Assembly (NCBI RefSeq): GCF_016900355.1
Contig: NZ_JACJKA010000011.1
Location: 1 to 64,000, forward strand
Direction: 5' to 3'
DNA: 64,000 nucleotides
Source: Bacteroides mediterraneensis
GTDB taxonomy: Bacteria > Bacteroidota > Bacteroidia > Bacteroidales > Bacteroidaceae
The notes below the pieces were generated by a model. The model was given only the letters and a program-made list of their open reading frames with translations, ran no database searches and was not told the DNA's origin. The position numbers and the translations under genes are program-made. Below, in pieces: positions 26,566 to 35,557 of the stretch (position 1 is the stretch's first letter; each line of letters opens with the position of its first letter).

Positions 26566-26730
26566 TGTGTTTATTTTCTTTCGTTAGCTCTATCGGACAG
26601 CAATCCTCGTTTATAGTTTTGTCCTTCATATTTTTTATAATAATCCATCATTGCGGGTGCAAAAAAATGCTTCCGGCGGTTTTATGTAAGACTGTAGACC
26701 ACCGGAAGCAGCAGAAATATAAATGGAGTA

Positions 26731-29100
26731 TTATTTGAATTGGAGTCGGAGGGTTTTCACGACTTCTGCGCCTTTGTTCATCCCCTTGGCCTTGACTTGG
26801 ACAACGGCCCGGCCTTTCTTGCCGTTAGAACGTATGACGGCCAATGCCCGGCCTTTCCACATGTGATGTGTCTGGTCGAAAGTGGGGTCTATGTCTTTGA
26901 TGTCTGCATTGCCCAAGGCTTGCAAGGTGCCTGCTCCTTGAACGGATACTGACAGGAGATTGTCGGTTACGGGAACAACATGTCCGGCTTCATCGATTGC
27001 TTCTATTACCAAGAAGGAAAGGTCTTGTCCGTCGGCATGCAGTACCTCTCTGTCGGCTGTCAGACGAAGAGACACTGGAGCGCCCGCGGTGGATAAAGTG
27101 GTGGCTTCCATTACTTTCCCGTCACGGAGACCTTCTGCTTTCAGTACTCCCGCTTTATAAGGCAGAGAGAAGATCGCCTTCATTTCGTTGACGGACTTTT
27201 CTGCTATCAGTTGGTTGTCCAGATACAGACGGACTGTGGGGTAATGGGAGTAGACTTCTACTTCAATGGGTTTTCCTTCATGGCCAGGCCAGTTCCAACA
27301 TTCAAATGTGGGCCAGGTAGACCAGGAGGTAGTCCGTATCTTGCCCTTGTATCCGTCGGGTTCTTTGACGGCAATGTATAGATGTTCCTCTCCATTTTCA
27401 TTCCAGAGCATGGAACGGTAATGGCTGATAGGCTTGCGTAGCCCGGTCAGGTCGATGTCTCCGCAATAGGAAGCGTGCCATGGATAGAGCGGGCGATGGT
27501 AGTGTTCTCCAGGCAGGTCTCCATCGTAATACCAGCGTCCGATGCCGGATTCACCGATGTAATCTATGGCTGTCCACACAAAATCACCGATGACATATGA
27601 ATGGTCTTTCACGGTTCTGAAATTCTTCCATGCATCGTTTGGGAAAGATTCGGTCTGCATCATTACTCGGGAAGGGGCACGCAGATGGTCACTTTCGGCC
27701 TTGTGTATCATATAGTTGTAACCCACAATGTCGTGAGCTTCTGCCAGCGGGTCGTAGATTTCCCAGTCACTGTCCCAAGCAGCGAGTGCGGAAGTGACCG
27801 GACGGGTAGGGTCCAGTTGCCGGCAAAGCGCCGCCAGTTTGCGGGCGGTAGTGACTGCCTCTATCTTTTTGCGCTCAATGACTTCATTTCCGATGCTCCA
27901 GCAGAAGATACTAGGATGGTTGCGGTCCCGAAGTATCATTGCTTTTAAGTCGCGTTCCCACCATTCATCAAACAAGGTGTGATAATCATAGGTATTCTTT
28001 TCTTCACGCCAGCCATCGAATGCTTCATCGATTACCAGCAATCCCACCTGATCGCAAGCATGGAGGAATGCTTCCGAAGGTACATTGTGGGAAGTACGTA
28101 CGGCGTTGAATCCAGCTTGTTTCATCAGTTCTGCTTTCCGGAATTCTGCGCGGTCGTAGGCAGCCGTTCCTAATATGCCATTGTCGTGATGCAGGCATCC
28201 TCCGTTTAGCAAGATGGATTTTCCATTCAGAAGGAGGCCTTTTTCAGCTGAATAGGCTATAGTGCGGAAGCCGAAAGTTTCGTTTACACAATCCTGGGCC
28301 TTTCCTTGTTCGGTTACTGTGACTTGTGCAGTATACAGGTTCGGAGATTCGGGACTCCAGGCTTTGGCGTCCGGAACTTGGAAGCGTTGTTCGGCCGTGA
28401 TGTGTGCTTGGGGCTGCAGGTCATAAGTACTTTTCTTGACCTGTCCGGCTATTTCCATGGTTACCTCTACCGTTTTGCGCTCTGCACTTTCATTGACGAC
28501 CTCTGTCTTTACAATGGCTGTCTGCAAGTCGGGTGTCTGAATCTGGATTCCCCAGTCGGCTACATGGACCGGATTCTTTTCTATCCACCAGACGTTCCGG
28601 TAAATGCCCGATCCGGTGTACCATCGGCAGTTTTTCTGTTTTGAATTGTCGACACGTACCGCAACGGTATTCTTTCCGGTTTTCACATAAGGGGTGATAT
28701 CGACAAAAAAAGAAGAATAGCCATAAGGATGCCCGCCTGCACGCTGTCCGTTGACGTATACATCCGAATTCATGTACACTCCTTCAAAATAAAGTTGCAG
28801 TTTCTTTCCATTGGCTTCTTTAGGTACATTGAACGTCTTTCGGTACCAGCCGATTCCGGTGGGCAGATAGCCGCCGTCGTTTCCTGCCGGGGCATCTTTG
28901 TCGAATTTTTGTTCGATGCTCCAGTCGTGTGGCAGTACCAACTTCTTCCACGAAGAATCATCAAAGGTTTCATTTTTGGCGATTAGGGTGTCGCCTAACC
29001 AGAATCTCCATCCCTCATTGAATAATTGTTTTCCGGATGATGCTGAAACTGACAGAACGATCATCCACATCATTCCTAAAATGAGCAGTTGTTTTCTCAT
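26731..29100 (-). CDS. exported GH2 glycoside hydrolase (beta-galactosidase type)
   Basis: 789 residues with a signal peptide (ending near SASSGK). Domains in order are: sugar-binding jelly roll (FNEGWRFWLGD through RKTFNVP and the DVYVNGQ turn, about residues 27-190), Ig-like domain (about 190-290), TIM barrel (about 290-590), DUF4982 (about 610-680) and a C-terminal GH2 C5 Ig domain. The barrel shows RTSHNVPSEAFLHACDQVGLLVIDEAFDGW, the acid/base Glu in SIGNEV, and a candidate nucleophile Glu in MMQTESFPNDAW. It cleaves a terminal beta-linked hexose in the periplasm, most often beta-galactose; beta-glucuronide remains possible. A TATCTTTG box lies at 29139-29132 (minus). Confidence 0.88.
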   Translation of the reverse strand: MRKQLLILGMMWMIVLSVSASSGKQLFNEGWRFWLGDTLIAKNETFDDSSWKKLVLPHDWSIEQKFDKDAPAGNDGGYLPTGIGWYRKTFNVPKEANGKKLQLYFEGVYMNSDVYVNGQRAGGHPYGYSSFFVDITPYVKTGKNTVAVRVDNSKQKNCRWYTGSGIYRNVWWIEKNPVHVADWGIQIQTPDLQTAIVKTEVVNESAERKTVEVTMEIAGQVKKSTYDLQPQAHITAEQRFQVPDAKAWSPESPNLYTAQVTVTEQGKAQDCVNETFGFRTIAYSAEKGLLLNGKSILLNGGCLHHDNGILGTAAYDRAEFRKAELMKQAGFNAVRTSHNVPSEAFLHACDQVGLLVIDEAFDGWREEKNTYDYHTLFDEWWERDLKAMILRDRNHPSIFCWSIGNEVIERKKIEAVTTARKLAALCRQLDPTRPVTSALAAWDSDWEIYDPLAEAHDIVGYNYMIHKAESDHLRAPSRVMMQTESFPNDAWKNFRTVKDHSYVIGDFVWTAIDYIGESGIGRWYYDGDLPGEHYHRPLYPWHASYCGDIDLTGLRKPISHYRSMLWNENGEEHLYIAVKEPDGYKGKIRTTSWSTWPTFECWNWPGHEGKPIEVEVYSHYPTVRLYLDNQLIAEKSVNEMKAIFSLPYKAGVLKAEGLRDGKVMEATTLSTAGAPVSLRLTADREVLHADGQDLSFLVIEAIDEAGHVVPVTDNLLSVSVQGAGTLQALGNADIKDIDPTFDQTHHMWKGRALAVIRSNGKKGRAVVQVKAKGMNKGAEVVKTLRLQFK

Positions 29101-29131
29101 AATATTTAGTTTTGTTTTTCATTTGTGACTG

Positions 29132-29139
29132 CAAAGATA
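29132..29139 (-). promoter_or_regulatory. -7 box TATCTTTG for the GH2 gene
   Basis: The minus strand shows an exact TAnnTTTG match 32 bp before the GH2 start codon. Confidence 0.7.
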
Positions 29140-29343
29140 AAAGAACTGTTGGAAAATGAGGGATTTTTTGTCGATTTGTAAAATAAATTGTGTGTAAAGT
29201 AAAAGAATGTGGTATAAATTGCTTCCCGGTGGAAATGTCAGGAAGATGTCAGTAAAGTTCTTCGGTTGGTATGGAAAGCGAAATGTAGTTTTGCAGTTGA
29301 AGTGAAAATGGATAGTATGGAGGTAAAAGTATATTATGTAGGG

Positions 29344-29988
29344 ATGCGGCGGTTTTTAATTTTCTTTGTATTGGCTTTAATAGCAGGTTCCCTTTTTATC
29401 ACGCAGAAGAAGGAGAAAGACGATACTCCTCTTCCCAAGAAATTGGAAAAGGTGATGCGTACTACGCGGATGAATACCTATCGGGATCCTTTTTATGGGT
29501 ATGTGGTACATTATCCGTCCTTTTTCGAGCAAGTTTCCAATCCGCAGGTCAAGGAAAAAGGTTACTGCCAGTTCCGTTTCTGGAATGTGGAGCAGATTGT
29601 ACAGACCGCGTTTGTGCTTCCCAATCTGGACAGCCTGACGGTGGCGCAGGGAATGGCCCGTTTTGCCCGGGAATTGCATGCCACTTATCAACGGGAGGAA
29701 GACGATGGTTTTATCCTTTCCGGACCGCTTCATTTGGAAGGCCAGGAAGTGGCAGGCCATCGTTTTTATGCCAAATACGTGCAGCGTCAGAAACTCTGGT
29801 TCGTGCAGATTCTCACTTATCCGGAGAATTGCACGCAGGCGGTGACGCGGCTCATCCGGGAAATTGACCGTTGGAAGGTATGGGAGAAAAAGGAAGAGAA
29901 GAAATTGCCTGAATCGTTTGGCAGTGAGCCGCAGACTACTTCACCGTATGAAGGTCCTTGCTTCCCTTGGATATTGATTACCAACTGA
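29344..29988 (+). CDS. membrane-anchored protein of unknown function
   Basis: 214 residues from the ATG at 29344, chosen because it begins directly with MRRFLIFFVLALIAGSLF, a signal anchor. In-frame ATGs at 29266, 29308 and 29317 would only add a hydrophilic tail in front of it. The remainder is soluble, with a conserved-looking block DPFYGYVVHYPSFF (about residues 48-61) and a basic/acidic Lys-Glu-rich end. The pattern of a short globular extracytoplasmic domain resembles PsbP-like lipoproteins, but I cannot name the family. No clear -7 box precedes it. Confidence 0.55.
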   Translation: MRRFLIFFVLALIAGSLFITQKKEKDDTPLPKKLEKVMRTTRMNTYRDPFYGYVVHYPSFFEQVSNPQVKEKGYCQFRFWNVEQIVQTAFVLPNLDSLTVAQGMARFARELHATYQREEDDGFILSGPLHLEGQEVAGHRFYAKYVQRQKLWFVQILTYPENCTQAVTRLIREIDRWKVWEKKEEKKLPESFGSEPQTTSPYEGPCFPWILITN

Positions 29989-30092
29989 TTCCGGAGAGGG
30001 ATCTCGTGAATCCTTCTTCCGTCTCTTTGTGGGGGAATCCCCAATAATATACCCGAAACTCTTTGTTGTATCCCTTGAGGATGAGTCTTGAA

Positions 30093-30110
30093 ACTACCCT
30101 ACAGGGTAGT
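30093..30110. promoter_or_regulatory. 18-bp operator-like palindrome
   Basis: ACTACCCT-AC-AGGGTAGT (30093-30110) is a perfect 8-bp inverted repeat with a 2-nt centre, 57 bp before the truncated outer-membrane protein gene. It has the size and shape of a dimeric repressor site. The short direct repeat AGTCT flanks it on both sides. Confidence 0.4.
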
Positions 30111-30166
30111 GGAAAAGTCTCGCGAGGTATGGAACTTTGCAGTAGAAATTAAAAAGCTACTATGCA

Positions 30167-30412
30167 ATGAAGAAAATGAAAAGATTCTTGTACCTGCTTA
30201 TAGGTGTTGTATTGCCTGTAAGTTTATCTGCACAAACCGTAAGTGGAAGATTGATGGATGAGAACAGCCAGCCGTTACCCTACGCCAACGTGGTGCTATT
30301 GTCGTTGCCGGATTCGGTGTTTGTGAGTGGAACTATCAGCGGTGAGGACGGCTCTTTCACCTTGGAGGCCACATCGAGAAACCAGATTCTGAAAATATCC
30401 TTTATCGGATAA
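30167..30412 (+). pseudogene. N-terminal remnant of a CarboxypepD_reg-type outer-membrane protein
   Basis: 81 codons encode a signal peptide (ending SLSAQT) and then the first strands of a carboxypeptidase-regulatory-like domain: VSGRLMDENSQPLPYANVVLLSLPDSVFVSGTISGEDGSFTLEA. This is the usual start of an outer-membrane beta-barrel or TonB-dependent receptor of 700-1000 residues. It stops at SFIG, just where such proteins continue with IGY. Only 60 bp of AT-rich sequence lies between its stop and the dnaE promoter, so the barrel has been deleted. The promoter side, with its palindrome, is retained. Confidence 0.7.
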
Positions 30413-30449
30413 AGGTAAGGAAATTTTTCTTTAAAAATTTTGAGCTGTC

Positions 30450-30480
30450 TTGTCTCTTCCCTAAAAGATGGGTATCTTTG
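30450..30480 (+). promoter_or_regulatory. dnaE promoter
   Basis: TTG (30450-30452), 20 bp, then TATCTTTG (30473-30480). The start would fall about 22 bp before the dnaE ATG. Confidence 0.75.
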
Positions 30481-30508
30481 ACTCGTTTTTCATTTAACAT
30501 TGACACTC

Positions 30509-33500
30509 ATGCAGGATTTTGTTCATTTGCACGTTCATACGCAGTATTCTATCCTTGACGGACAGGCTTCTATTCCCCGGCTGGTAGACAAGGCGATAGC
30601 CAACGGTATGCGAGGGATCGCAGTGACCGACCACGGAGATATGTTCGGTATCAAGGAGTTCTTCAACTATGTCAACAAGAAGAACGGGGGGACGAATGGG
30701 GAGATTAAGGATTTGAAGAAGAAAATTGCCGCCCTCGAAAGCGGTAAGGAAGAATCGGAAAATCCTGAAGCGGAGATTGCGGCCTGCAAGGAACAGCTGG
30801 AGGCAGCGAAAAAGAAACTGTTCAAACCGATTTTCGGTTGTGAGATGTACGTGGCGCGCCGTCGGCTGGAGGACAAGGAAGGAAAGCCCGACCAGAGCGG
30901 ATATCACCTGGTGGTGCTGGCCAAGAACCTGAAAGGTTATCATAACCTGATTAAGCTGGTGTCGAAGGCATGGACCAAGGGATTCTACATGCGTCCGCGT
31001 ACAGACCGTGCGGAACTGGAAAAATACCACGAGGGCTTGATTGTGTGCTCAGCCTGTTTGGGAGGGGAGGTGCCCCGACGCATCACGGCCGGACAGTTTG
31101 AAGAGGCCGAAGAGGCAATCCGCTGGTACAAGAATCTGTTTGGGGATGATTATTACCTGGAGTTGCAGCGCCATAAGGCCACTGTGCCCCGTGCCAATCA
31201 CGAGGTGTATCCTATGCAACAGGTGGTGAATGAAAAGCTGATTGAATATGCCAAGAAATACAATATCAAGCTGGTGTGTACGAACGACGTACACTTTGTG
31301 GACGAGGAAAATGCCGAAGCCCACGACCGGCTTATCTGTCTGAGTACCGGAAAAGATTTGGACGACCCGAACCGTATGCTTTATACCAAACAGGAATGGA
31401 TGAAGACGCGGGAGGAGATGAACGAGATTTTTGCCGATGTGCCGGAAGCATTGAGCAATACGGTGGAGGTGTGCGACAAGGTGGAATTTTATTCCATTGA
31501 CCATGCACCCATCATGCCGACCTTTGCCATTCCGGAGGAGTTTGGTACGGAAGAGGAATACCGCAAGAAGTTCACGGAGAAAGACTTGTTTGATGAGTTT
31601 ACCCGCGACGAGAACGGCAATGTGGTGATGGATGAGGCTGCGGCCAAGGCAAAGATTGAACGTCTGGGAGGATATGAGAAGTTGTATCGTATCAAGCTGG
31701 AGGCAGATTATCTGGCAAAACTGGCCTACGACGGCGCGAAAAGACGTTATGGCGAAAACCTGTCGGAAGAGGTGCAGGAACGTATCAAGTTTGAGCTGCA
31801 TATCATGAAGACCATGGGTTTCCCGGGATACTTCTTGATTGTGCAGGACTTCATCAATGCGGCGCGTAACCAACTGGATGTGTCGGTAGGGCCGGGACGT
31901 GGTTCGGCGGCCGGTTCGGCAGTGGCCTACTGTCTGGGTATCACACAGATTGACCCGATTCAGTATGACTTGCTGTTCGAACGTTTCTTGAATCCCGACC
32001 GTATCTCCTTGCCGGATATCGATGTGGACTTCGATGATGATGGTCGAGGCCGCGTGTTGAACTGGGTGACGGAAAAGTACGGACAGGAGAAGGTGGCTCA
32101 CATCATTACGTATGGTACCATGGCCACGAAGCTGGCCATCAAGGATGTGGCTCGTGTGCAGAAGCTCCCGCTTTCTGAGTCCGACCGCTTGTGTAAACTG
32201 ATTCCGGATAAGATTCCCGATAAGAAACTGAATTTGCCGAATGCCATTGCGTATGTGCCGGAGTTGCAGGAGGCAGAAGTGTCGCCGAATCCGATTTTGC
32301 GTGACACTATCAAGTATGCCAAGATGCTGGAAGGTAACGTGCGCAATACGGGCGTGCATGCCTGTGGTACGATTATCTGCCGTGATGATATTACCGACTG
32401 GGTACCGGTAAGTACAGCCGACGACAAGGAGACCGGCGAGAAGATGCTGGTAACCCAGTATGAAGGTTCGGTAATTGAAGATACCGGATTGATCAAGATG
32501 GACTTCCTGGGACTGAAGACGCTGTCCATCATCAAGGAAGCCATTGAGAATATCCGTCAGAGCAAGGGCATTGTATTGAATATTGACGAAGTGCCGATTG
32601 ACGATCCGGCTACTTACCGCTTATACAGTGAAGGACGCACCATCGGTACGTTCCAGTTTGAATCGGCAGGTATGCAGAAGTACCTGCGCGAGCTTCAGCC
32701 GAGTACGTTCGAGGACTTGATTGCCATGAATGCCCTCTATCGCCCGGGACCGATGGATTACATTCCGGACTTTATCGACCGTAAGCATGGCCGGAAACCG
32801 ATTGAGTATGATATTCCGGTGATGGAGAAATACCTGAAGGATACGTATGGCATTACGGTGTATCAGGAGCAGGTGATGTTGCTGTCGCGTTTGCTGGCCG
32901 ACTTTACCCGAGGCGAATCGGATGCCTTGCGTAAGGCCATGGGTAAGAAACTGCGTGACAAGCTGGACCACATGAAGCCGAAATTCATTGAGGGTGGAAA
33001 GAAGAACGGCCACGACCCGAAGGTGCTTGAAAAGATTTGGGCCGACTGGGAAAAGTTTGCGTCGTATGCCTTCAACAAGTCGCATGCTACTTGTTATTCA
33101 TGGGTGGCTTATCAGACGGCGTACCTGAAAGCGAACTATCCGTCGGAATACATGGCAGCCACGATGAGCCGGAACATTTCGAACATCACGGAAATCACAA
33201 AACTCATGGACGAATGTAAGTCGATGGGTATCAAAGTGCTGGGGCCGGATGTGAATGAAAGTAACCTGAAATTCTCTGTTAACTACCATGGAGATATCCG
33301 CTTCGGACTGGGAGCGATAAAAGGCGTGGGAGAGTCGGCTGTACAAAGCATCTTAGATGAACGCCGGAAAAACGGAGAATTCAAAAATATATTTGATTTC
33401 GTGCAGCGGGTCAATCTGTCGGCCTGCAACCGGAAGAACATTGAAAACCTGGCATTGGCCGGGGGCTTTGACAGTTTCTCGGGTATCAAGCGGGAAGATT

Positions 33501-34306
33501 TCTTTGTGAAAAATGCCAAGGATGAATCCTTCTCGGATGTATTGGTACGTTACGGTAACAAATATCAGCTGGACAAGGCTGCCGCTGCCAATTCCCTGTT
33601 CGGTGGAGAACATGAGGTAGAGGTGGCTACTCCGGAAATTGTGCCGGCATCGGCTTGGAGCGACTTGGAACGCCTGAACAAGGAGCGTGACTTAGTGGGT
33701 ATCTACTTGTCGGCCCATCCGCTGGATGAGTTTGCCGTGATTCTGGAGAATGTGTGCAATGTGCACATGGCGGATTTGGCCGATCTGACTCCGTTGCAGA
33801 ACCATGATTTGGTGATGGGAGGAATCGTGACGGGGGTACGCGAAGGGTATACCAAGACCGGAAAACCCTACGGCATCGCGAAAGTGGAGGACTATTCGGG
33901 TACGGCGGAATTTGCCTTCTTTGGCAATGAGTGGGTGGAAAAGAAGAATTTCTTCATGGAAGGTATGTTCCTGTTCATGAGAGGAAAGTGTCAGCCCAAG
34001 CAGTGGCGGCAGGAAGAATGGGAAGTGAAAGTCAATTCTATCGAGCTGCTGCCGGAGGTGAAGGAAAAGGTCATCGAAAAATTGACCGTGACAGCTCCTT
34101 TGTCGGCTATTGACGACCAAATGATTATGGAATTTTCGTCATTGGTGAAGGATTGTCCGGGAAATGCAGAGCTGCACTTCCTGGTGCGTGATGAGGACGG
34201 GCAGATGTATGTCAACCTGATGTCACGCACGATGAAGATTTCCGTACAGAAAAATCTGGTGAATTATTTAAAAAACCAGCCATTGTTGGACTATAAAATA
34301 AATTAG
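30509..34306 (+). CDS. dnaE: DNA polymerase III subunit alpha
   Basis: 1265 residues from ATG 30509; the in-frame TTG at 30500 is not needed. An N-terminal PHP domain (FVHLHVHTQYSILDG, TDHGDMFGIKEF) is followed by the C-family polymerase core with GPGRGSAAGSAVAY and the catalytic Asp pair in DIDVDFDD (about residues 500-507). Next come the fingers and tandem HhH, then an OB fold near 1100 (LVMGGIVTGVREGYTKTGKPYGIAKVED). An insert of about 45 residues rich in Lys/Glu (KKKIAALESGKEESENPEAEIAACKEQLEAAKKKL) breaks the PHP domain, a feature of Bacteroidetes DnaE. This is the replicative polymerase. It is followed by trxA with its own promoter. Confidence 0.95.
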   Translation: MQDFVHLHVHTQYSILDGQASIPRLVDKAIANGMRGIAVTDHGDMFGIKEFFNYVNKKNGGTNGEIKDLKKKIAALESGKEESENPEAEIAACKEQLEAAKKKLFKPIFGCEMYVARRRLEDKEGKPDQSGYHLVVLAKNLKGYHNLIKLVSKAWTKGFYMRPRTDRAELEKYHEGLIVCSACLGGEVPRRITAGQFEEAEEAIRWYKNLFGDDYYLELQRHKATVPRANHEVYPMQQVVNEKLIEYAKKYNIKLVCTNDVHFVDEENAEAHDRLICLSTGKDLDDPNRMLYTKQEWMKTREEMNEIFADVPEALSNTVEVCDKVEFYSIDHAPIMPTFAIPEEFGTEEEYRKKFTEKDLFDEFTRDENGNVVMDEAAAKAKIERLGGYEKLYRIKLEADYLAKLAYDGAKRRYGENLSEEVQERIKFELHIMKTMGFPGYFLIVQDFINAARNQLDVSVGPGRGSAAGSAVAYCLGITQIDPIQYDLLFERFLNPDRISLPDIDVDFDDDGRGRVLNWVTEKYGQEKVAHIITYGTMATKLAIKDVARVQKLPLSESDRLCKLIPDKIPDKKLNLPNAIAYVPELQEAEVSPNPILRDTIKYAKMLEGNVRNTGVHACGTIICRDDITDWVPVSTADDKETGEKMLVTQYEGSVIEDTGLIKMDFLGLKTLSIIKEAIENIRQSKGIVLNIDEVPIDDPATYRLYSEGRTIGTFQFESAGMQKYLRELQPSTFEDLIAMNALYRPGPMDYIPDFIDRKHGRKPIEYDIPVMEKYLKDTYGITVYQEQVMLLSRLLADFTRGESDALRKAMGKKLRDKLDHMKPKFIEGGKKNGHDPKVLEKIWADWEKFASYAFNKSHATCYSWVAYQTAYLKANYPSEYMAATMSRNISNITEITKLMDECKSMGIKVLGPDVNESNLKFSVNYHGDIRFGLGAIKGVGESAVQSILDERRKNGEFKNIFDFVQRVNLSACNRKNIENLALAGGFDSFSGIKREDFFVKNAKDESFSDVLVRYGNKYQLDKAAAANSLFGGEHEVEVATPEIVPASAWSDLERLNKERDLVGIYLSAHPLDEFAVILENVCNVHMADLADLTPLQNHDLVMGGIVTGVREGYTKTGKPYGIAKVEDYSGTAEFAFFGNEWVEKKNFFMEGMFLFMRGKCQPKQWRQEEWEVKVNSIELLPEVKEKVIEKLTVTAPLSAIDDQMIMEFSSLVKDCPGNAELHFLVRDEDGQMYVNLMSRTMKISVQKNLVNYLKNQPLLDYKIN

Positions 34307-34308
34307 TA

Positions 34309-34316
34309 TATATTTG
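34309..34316 (+). promoter_or_regulatory. -7 box TATATTTG for trxA
   Basis: TTG at 34286-34288, 20 bp, then TATATTTG. The box lies only 3 bp after the dnaE stop codon. Confidence 0.7.
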
Positions 34317-34342
34317 CGTAGAACTTAAAACTATAAACGATT

Positions 34343-34660
34343 ATGGCATTGAACATTAAAGACGACAATTTTGAAGCTATTGTAGCAGAAGGTAAACCTG
34401 TGGTGTTGGATTTTTGGGCTACATGGTGTGGACCTTGTAAACAAATCGCTCCATATATTGAAGAACTGGCAGAGGAATATAAGGATAAAGTAAATATCGG
34501 CAAGTGCGACGTAGACGACAATGCAGATCTTCCTGCACAGTTCGGTGTCCGCAACATTCCTACCGTGCTGTTCATTAAAGATGGAAAAGTGGTTGACAAG
34601 CAGGTGGGTGCTACTACCAAGGCTGCTTTGCAGGCAAAGGTAGAGGCTTTGTTGAAATAA
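34343..34660 (+). CDS. trxA: thioredoxin
   Basis: A 105-residue single thioredoxin fold with the redox motif [11 protein letters not shown] (Cys at about residues 31 and 34) and the cis-Pro in [12 protein letters not shown]. There is no signal peptide, so it is cytoplasmic. It reduces protein disulfides using thioredoxin reductase. The length and motif are canonical. The next gene follows 18 bp after its stop and is probably co-transcribed. Confidence 0.95.
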   Translation: MALNIKDDNFEAIVAEGKPVVLDFWATWCGPCKQIAPYIEELAEEYKDKVNIGKCDVDDNADLPAQFGVRNIPTVLFIKDGKVVDKQVGATTKAALQAKVEALLK

Positions 34661-34678
34661 CTCAAAATCAAATAAGTT

Positions 34679-35014
34679 ATGGGAATGGAAGACGACTTCT
34701 TGTTGGAAGACGAGGACGATGAAAAAACCATCGAGTTCATCAAGAACTATTTGCCTCAGGACATGAAAGAGGTTTTCTCGGACGATGACTTGTACTACAT
34801 CTTGGATTTGATTGTGGATTACTATACCACGAGCGGTTGCCTGGATGCACAGCCGGACGACGAAGGGTATATCAACATCGACCAGGATGAGATTGTGAAC
34901 TACATCGTCAAGGAGTCTACAAAGGATGGTATGGGACCGTTTGACCCGGATGCGATCTTCTTCGTTGTACAAGGCGAAATGGAGTATGGCAACCAGTTGG
35001 GACAGGTAGAGTAA
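34679..35014 (+). CDS. small acidic conserved protein of unknown function
   Basis: A 111-residue, very acidic protein (MEDDFLLEDEDDEKTIEF at the start) with no signal or membrane segment. It is predicted mostly helical, with tyrosines in DDLYYILDLIVDYYTTSG (about residues 38-55). It is co-directional with trxA and 18 bp away, and a terminator follows. I do not recognise a named domain. It may be a Bacteroidales-specific cytosolic protein. Confidence 0.65.
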   Translation: MGMEDDFLLEDEDDEKTIEFIKNYLPQDMKEVFSDDDLYYILDLIVDYYTTSGCLDAQPDDEGYINIDQDEIVNYIVKESTKDGMGPFDPDAIFFVVQGEMEYGNQLGQVE

Positions 35015-35041
35015 AAATACATACCGAATTCCTGAAAGAAT

Positions 35042-35081
35042 AAACTCCGGGGTCGCGAGATGCAGCCCCGGAGTTTGTTTT
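35042..35081. terminator. terminator between the trxA operon and SUI1
   Basis: AAACTCCGGGG (35042-35052) and CCCCGGAGTTT (35066-35076) form a perfect 11-bp stem with GTTTTT after it. It separates convergent genes. Confidence 0.88.
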
Positions 35082-35107
35082 TATTCGCACAAGATGCGTA
35101 GGGTATT

Positions 35108-35446
35108 TTATTTGGTCTGACTGTATCCTTCTGCTTTCAGCAAATCGATGATACGTGGCTTGAATTCTCCTTGAATGAGAATTTCCCCGTCTTTTACGGA
35201 ACCTCCCACGCCGCATTTCGTCTTGAGCTTTCTGCCAAGTTCCTTTAAATCCTCTTCCGAACCGATGAATCCGGATACGACAGTGACGGTTTTTCCACCT
35301 CGTCCTTTCTTTTCGATGCTGACTCTCAACTTTTGCTGTTTCGGATCAAGCGTCTCTGTTTCTTCCTCTTCTTCTACGTGATAGTTGAAATCGGGGTTCG
35401 TAGAATATACAATGTTCAGGCGGTCTTTCCAGTCATTCTTTTTCAT
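35108..35446 (-). CDS. SUI1/YciH-type translation initiation factor homologue
   Basis: 112 residues. The C-terminal two thirds are the SUI1 (eIF1) fold: LRVSIEKKGRGGKTVTVVSGF (about residues 41-61), LGRKLKTKCGVGGSVKDGEILIQG (about 71-94), and a final IIDLLKAEGYSQTK. Bacterial homologues (YciH) act at the ribosomal decoding region and can affect start-site fidelity. The first 35 residues are a charged extension. A minus-strand TACCTTTG box (35477-35470) lies upstream. Confidence 0.88.
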   Translation of the reverse strand: MKKNDWKDRLNIVYSTNPDFNYHVEEEEETETLDPKQQKLRVSIEKKGRGGKTVTVVSGFIGSEEDLKELGRKLKTKCGVGGSVKDGEILIQGEFKPRIIDLLKAEGYSQTK

Positions 35447-35469
35447 GTGAATTTAATTTAATCCGTCTT

Positions 35470-35529
35470 CAAAGGTATGACATTTTTCAGGAATCGTGTC
35501 TAAGGTTTGCGAGAAATAGTTTAATTTTG
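35470..35529. promoter_or_regulatory. divergent -7 boxes: SUI1 (-) and rex (+)
   Basis: TACCTTTG on the minus strand (35477-35470) serves SUI1. TAATTTTG on the plus strand (35522-35529) serves rex. Confidence 0.65.
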
Positions 35530-35557
35530 CATTATTATTAAATAGAGCACAATCCGG

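Noticed and set aside
30110-30150. Second sigma54 promoter ahead of the truncated receptor gene (GG then TTTGC)
   Set aside because: The GG-to-GC spacing is 11 or 6, not 10.
31049-32359. Long antisense frame (436 codons) opposite dnaE
   Set aside because: Shadow of the dnaE codon pattern; dnaE is intact and conserved.
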